Positions 61,163 to 64,000 of a stretch of 64,000 nucleotides of DNA are shown here, one piece after another. Position numbers and translations under genes: made by a program. How positions within the stretch are numbered: position 1 is the first letter of the stretch; each line of letters begins with the position of its first letter. The notes below the pieces were generated by a model that searched no databases, was not told the origin of the DNA, and saw only the letters and a list, made by a program, of their open reading frames with translations. This DNA comes from Natroniella sp046097105 (GTDB taxonomy: Bacteria > Bacillota > Halanaerobiia > Halobacteroidales > Halobacteroidaceae): assembly GCF_046097105.1 (NCBI RefSeq), contig NZ_CP175562.1, positions 620,001 to 684,000 on the forward strand, in the 5' to 3' direction.

Positions 61163-62137
61163 ATGCAATTGGTAATTAATACTTATGGGAGTTATTTGCA
61201 TAAGGCTAAAGGCTGTTTTGAGCTGAAGACTGAAGATAAAAAGACGAAGATATCTACTAAGAAGGTAGATTCGATCTTGATCACTACAGGTGCTTCGATT
61301 AGCACTGATGCAATTAAGTTGGCCCTTGATAATAATATCGAGATTCAATTTTTAGACAAGTATGGTCAATCAGTGGGGAAGGTTTGGCATTCTAAGTTGG
61401 GGAGTACAACCTATATTAGGCGAAGGCAATTGGAAATAGCAGATAGTGAGGAAGGAACTGAGCTTGTTAAGGATCTGATCTTACAAAAGATAGAGAATTG
61501 TATAGCTCATTTAGAAGATTTAGCAATCAGAAGAAGTGAGGAGAAGGAGAAGTATATTAAGAAGAAGGTTAAGGAAATAAAGAGTTTAAAAAAGAAGTTG
61601 AAAAAAGTAACTGGCGATATAGAGAGTGTTAGAAGTAGATTGATGGGCTATGAAGGTAATGTAGGAAAGAATTATTTTGCTACTTTAAGCTATTTAATAC
61701 CTGATAGATATAATTTTTCGGGGAGGAGTTTTCGTCCTGCTGAAGATGAGTTTAACTGTCTATTAAATTATGGGTATGGAGTTTTGTATTCTAAGGTTGA
61801 AAAGGCTTGTATCATTGCTGGACTAGACCCCTACGTAGGGATTCTTCATACAGATGGTTATAATAAAAAATCATTTGTTTTTGATATTATTGAGCCTTAT
61901 CGCCATCATATTGATAGAATAGTGATGAAGTTATTCGGTAAAAAGCAGGTTAGGAAAGCACAGTTTGATGAAATTCATGGTGGGTTAACTTTAAATGAAG
62001 AGGGTAAGAAGTTATTAATTAAGAGTTTGAATCAATATTTTGATCAACGGGTTAGATATGGTGGTAGGGAAATTAGGATTGAAGATACCATTCAATCTGA
62101 TCTGCATAAATTGGCTAACCAGTTGATTGGTGATTAA
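61163..62137 (+). CDS. cas1: CRISPR integrase Cas1
   Basis: 324 aa. Metal-site residues: Glu164 (MGYEGNVGKNYF), His229 (GILHTDG) and Asp241 (FDIIEPYRHH). N-terminal beta domain IQFLDKYGQSVGKV. With Cas2 it inserts new spacers at the leader-repeat junction. AAGGTGATTAG precedes the ATG. Confidence 0.96.
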   Translation: MQLVINTYGSYLHKAKGCFELKTEDKKTKISTKKVDSILITTGASISTDAIKLALDNNIEIQFLDKYGQSVGKVWHSKLGSTTYIRRRQLEIADSEEGTELVKDLILQKIENCIAHLEDLAIRRSEEKEKYIKKKVKEIKSLKKKLKKVTGDIESVRSRLMGYEGNVGKNYFATLSYLIPDRYNFSGRSFRPAEDEFNCLLNYGYGVLYSKVEKACIIAGLDPYVGILHTDGYNKKSFVFDIIEPYRHHIDRIVMKLFGKKQVRKAQFDEIHGGLTLNEEGKKLLIKSLNQYFDQRVRYGGREIRIEDTIQSDLHKLANQLIGD

Positions 62138-62159
62138 TATAAAGTTAGGGGGAAGTAGA

Positions 62160-62450
62160 ATGTTAGTCTGGTTTGTATATGATATTGTTGAAGATAAGCC
62201 TAGACGTAAGATTTCTGATAAGGCAATTGAATTGGGATTGAAGAGGGTTCAAAAATCAGTTTTTTTAGGCAAAGTAGAAGAAAGTGTTGCAGATGAATTA
62301 GCATTATATTCTGAAAATCTAATTAATCCTGAGGAGGATTCTGTGTATATGTTTCCTATGTGCCAACAGGATTTTAAAAAGATTGAATTGATAGGCCAAG
62401 CTTTTGATAAGGCAATGGCTAATGATGAGATCAAGACTCTATTTTTGTAG
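62160..62450 (+). CDS. cas2: CRISPR adaptation protein Cas2
   Basis: 96 aa from ATG 62160, after AGGGGGAAG (an upstream in-frame ATG overlaps cas1 and lacks a site). Ferredoxin-like fold start MLVWFVYDIVEDKPRRK with the conserved Asp8. Partner of Cas1. Confidence 0.95.
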   Translation: MLVWFVYDIVEDKPRRKISDKAIELGLKRVQKSVFLGKVEESVADELALYSENLINPEEDSVYMFPMCQQDFKKIELIGQAFDKAMANDEIKTLFL

Positions 62451-62458
62451 GTGGTAGA

Positions 62459-63049
62459 ATGGAAAAAGGGATAAGCATTACTCCATCTGAAGTGATAGAA
62501 TATCTGTATTGTCCACGCTTTATTTATTTTATGCTTTATTTGAAGATTCCTCAAAAGGAAGAGCAAAGATATAAGGTTCAATTGGGCAGGGAGGTTCATG
62601 AGCGAAAGAGTAAGACTAATAAAGAGTATTTACGCAAAAAGATTGGGGTAGAAAAGAAATTAATTGAGCAGAAGTTAAGCTCTGAAAAGTATGGTATTCA
62701 TGGAATTGTAGATGAGATATTATTTTTAGAGGATGGTTCTGCTGCTTCATTAGATTATAAATTTGCTAAATATAAGGATAGATTATTTAAAACTTATAAG
62801 TATCAAGCTGTAATGTATAGTATGTTGATTGTGGATAATTATGGTATTGAGGTTAATAGAGCTTATCTTGTTTATACTAGAAGTAGTAATAAATTAAAAG
62901 AGTTTCCAATTACAGAAGGTGACTTTTTAGAGCTGGATCAGATTTTGCAGCAGATAATTAAGATTATAGATAAAGGGTACTATCCTCAGGGGACATCTTA
63001 TAAGAAACGATGTAGAGATTGTTGTTATCGGAATATTTGTGTTAAATAG
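62459..63049 (+). CDS. cas4: CRISPR-associated nuclease Cas4
   Basis: 196 aa RecB-like nuclease with an Fe-S cluster. Cys18 (EYLYCPRFIYF) and a C-terminal trio C185-x2-C188 and C194 (CRDCCYRNICVK). Nuclease motifs: GREVHER, GIVDEILFL, AASLDYKFAKYK and YKYQAVMYSML. It trims prespacers and helps select PAM. Last gene of the operon; usual order puts cas4 before cas1. Confidence 0.93.
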   Translation: MEKGISITPSEVIEYLYCPRFIYFMLYLKIPQKEEQRYKVQLGREVHERKSKTNKEYLRKKIGVEKKLIEQKLSSEKYGIHGIVDEILFLEDGSAASLDYKFAKYKDRLFKTYKYQAVMYSMLIVDNYGIEVNRAYLVYTRSSNKLKEFPITEGDFLELDQILQQIIKIIDKGYYPQGTSYKKRCRDCCYRNICVK

Positions 63050-63070
63050 CTTTATATCTTAGGGATAAGG

Positions 63071-63330
63071 TTGACTTATTAGGATAAATCTAGTAAAATA
63101 AAAGTAAGTGATTGGCGATTATTTATTTATAAAGCCACAAAATTATTGATGAATAAATATACGAACTTTGATAAGCCCTATGATATCAAGATTAAGCAAG
63201 GGTATAAATTAACGGCATTTTATTGGTATCCTCCTGTTTTGCATAAATATACGAGATAGAAATGGAGGAGTTATCATATCAATAAATGCCGATGAAGCCT
63301 TGATGTGATAGGGTTATTTTCTTCTGACGG
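63071..63330 (+). promoter_or_regulatory. CRISPR leader of the active array
   Basis: AT-rich, 260 bases, between cas4 and the first repeat. TTGACT-17-TAAAAT at the far end may be the array promoter. It ends in TTCTGACGG directly before the first repeat. Copy of the sequence at 53876-54133. Confidence 0.85.
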
Positions 63331-64000
63331 GTATAATACCACAATCCACTAAAACAAGGATTGAAACTGTATATGTCAGAGGGGGATAGACTAGATTGGG
63401 GTCTAGTATAATACCACAATCCACTAAAACAAGGATTGAAACTGAAAGGCAAGGTTGACGTCCAAGAGTTGAATCAGTATAATACCACAATCCACTAAAA
63501 CAAGGATTGAAACACCAATCCATCATTTATGAACTTTGGAACAAAATTGTATAATACCACAATCCACTAAAACAAGGATTGAAACATCTGACTAGTGAAG
63601 ATTTGGAGCATTATGATGGTGGGTATAATACCACAATCCACTAAAACAAGGATTGAAACTTGCTAATATGGTCGAGCCAGAAGGTGAGAAAGTTGAGTAT
63701 AATACCACAATCCACTAAAACAAGGATTGAAACACTGAAATTGATTGCATACCAATTTTCGTTCCATGATGTATAATACCACAATCCACTAAAACAAGGA
63801 TTGAAACTTAGACTATTATATATTATATTATTACGAGGGACATTATTGGTATAATACCACAATCCACTAAAACAAGGATTGAAACAGTCAAGATTAGAAT
63901 ATAACGCCTTAATTCTTACATTAGTATAATACCACAATCCACTAAAACAAGGATTGAAACACAATTTAGCATTAGCTTTCAAATCTTCGTCATATCTAAG
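63331..64000 (+). CRISPR. Type I-B CRISPR array, nine repeats in view
   Basis: 37-base repeats, all identical, start at 63331, 63406, 63477, 63549, 63623, 63697, 63771, 63849 and 63924. They begin GTATAATACC and end GGATTGAAAC. Eight complete spacers are 34-41 bases (38, 34, 35, 37, 37, 37, 41, 38), and the ninth is cut at the window end after 40 bases. The first repeat adjoins the leader, so the newest spacer is at 63368-63405. No two spacers are alike. Confidence 0.98.

Noticed and set aside
63314..63982. Open frames on the minus strand through the CRISPR array
   Set aside because: They repeat the same peptide once per CRISPR repeat and are artefacts of the 37-base repeat.

Overview
The window looks like chromosome from a low-GC, anaerobic, spore-forming Firmicute that also has an outer membrane, most likely order Halanaerobiales (Halobacteroidaceae-type). 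Three lines of evidence support this. It carries sporulation genes (Spo0E-like peptide, SpoVK, SpmA/SpmB, CodY). It carries diderm genes (ExbB/ExbD/TonB and an SLH plus coiled-coil protein). It has a clostridial IspH-S1 fusion and acidic, lysine/glutamate-rich proteins. The assignment is inference from gene content; no rRNA or tRNA gene is present.

Layout. 1-3.8 kb: the first codons of a leftward gene with a CsoR/RcnR-like operator, a LonC-like protease and a split ThrE-type exporter. 4-15.8 kb: codY, then loosely organised accessory genes (acidic membrane protein with an in-frame TAG, DUF815 ATPase, poly-Arg LysM protein, MreB/Mbl, secreted amidase-domain protein, tiny membrane peptides, a NapH-like ferredoxin protein, Spo0E-like peptide, chemoreceptor), ending in a decayed stretch with an HsdR remnant and other broken frames. 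15.8-31.8 kb: a housekeeping block in a Bacillus-like order, miaB-ylbF-ylbF-mutS-mutL-miaA-(small Cys protein)-spoVK-GTPase-membrane proteins-hfq, then ispH/rpsA, spmAB and a PHP phosphoesterase. 31.9-37.2 kb: an envelope cluster exbB-exbD-tonB-surface protein-SLH protein-cell wall hydrolase, in which TonB carries a 17-copy 15-bp minisatellite. 37.4-44.4 kb: a histidine operon hisZGDBHAF(IE) with a consensus promoter, a palindrome at the start point and AT-rich dispersed palindromes in its gaps. 44.7-48.7 kb: cheW-cheA-cheY-cheB. 48.8-53.8 kb: a divergent second type II topoisomerase pair. 53.9-64 kb: a complete type I-B CRISPR-Cas locus (cas8b-7-5-3-6-1-2-4) with a 9-repeat array running off the window.

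The strongest unusual signals are these. (1) The cas operon is flanked by two directly repeated ~260-bp CRISPR leaders; the upstream copy is followed by a single degenerate repeat and no spacers. (2) The periplasmic spacer of TonB is built from identical 15-bp units in two homogeneous blocks. (3) Two genes, and possibly a third, have well-placed Shine-Dalgarno sequences in front of ATT or ATC rather than ATG/GTG/TTG. (4) An in-frame TAG interrupts an acidic membrane-protein tail. (5) There are two dispersed intergenic repeat families.
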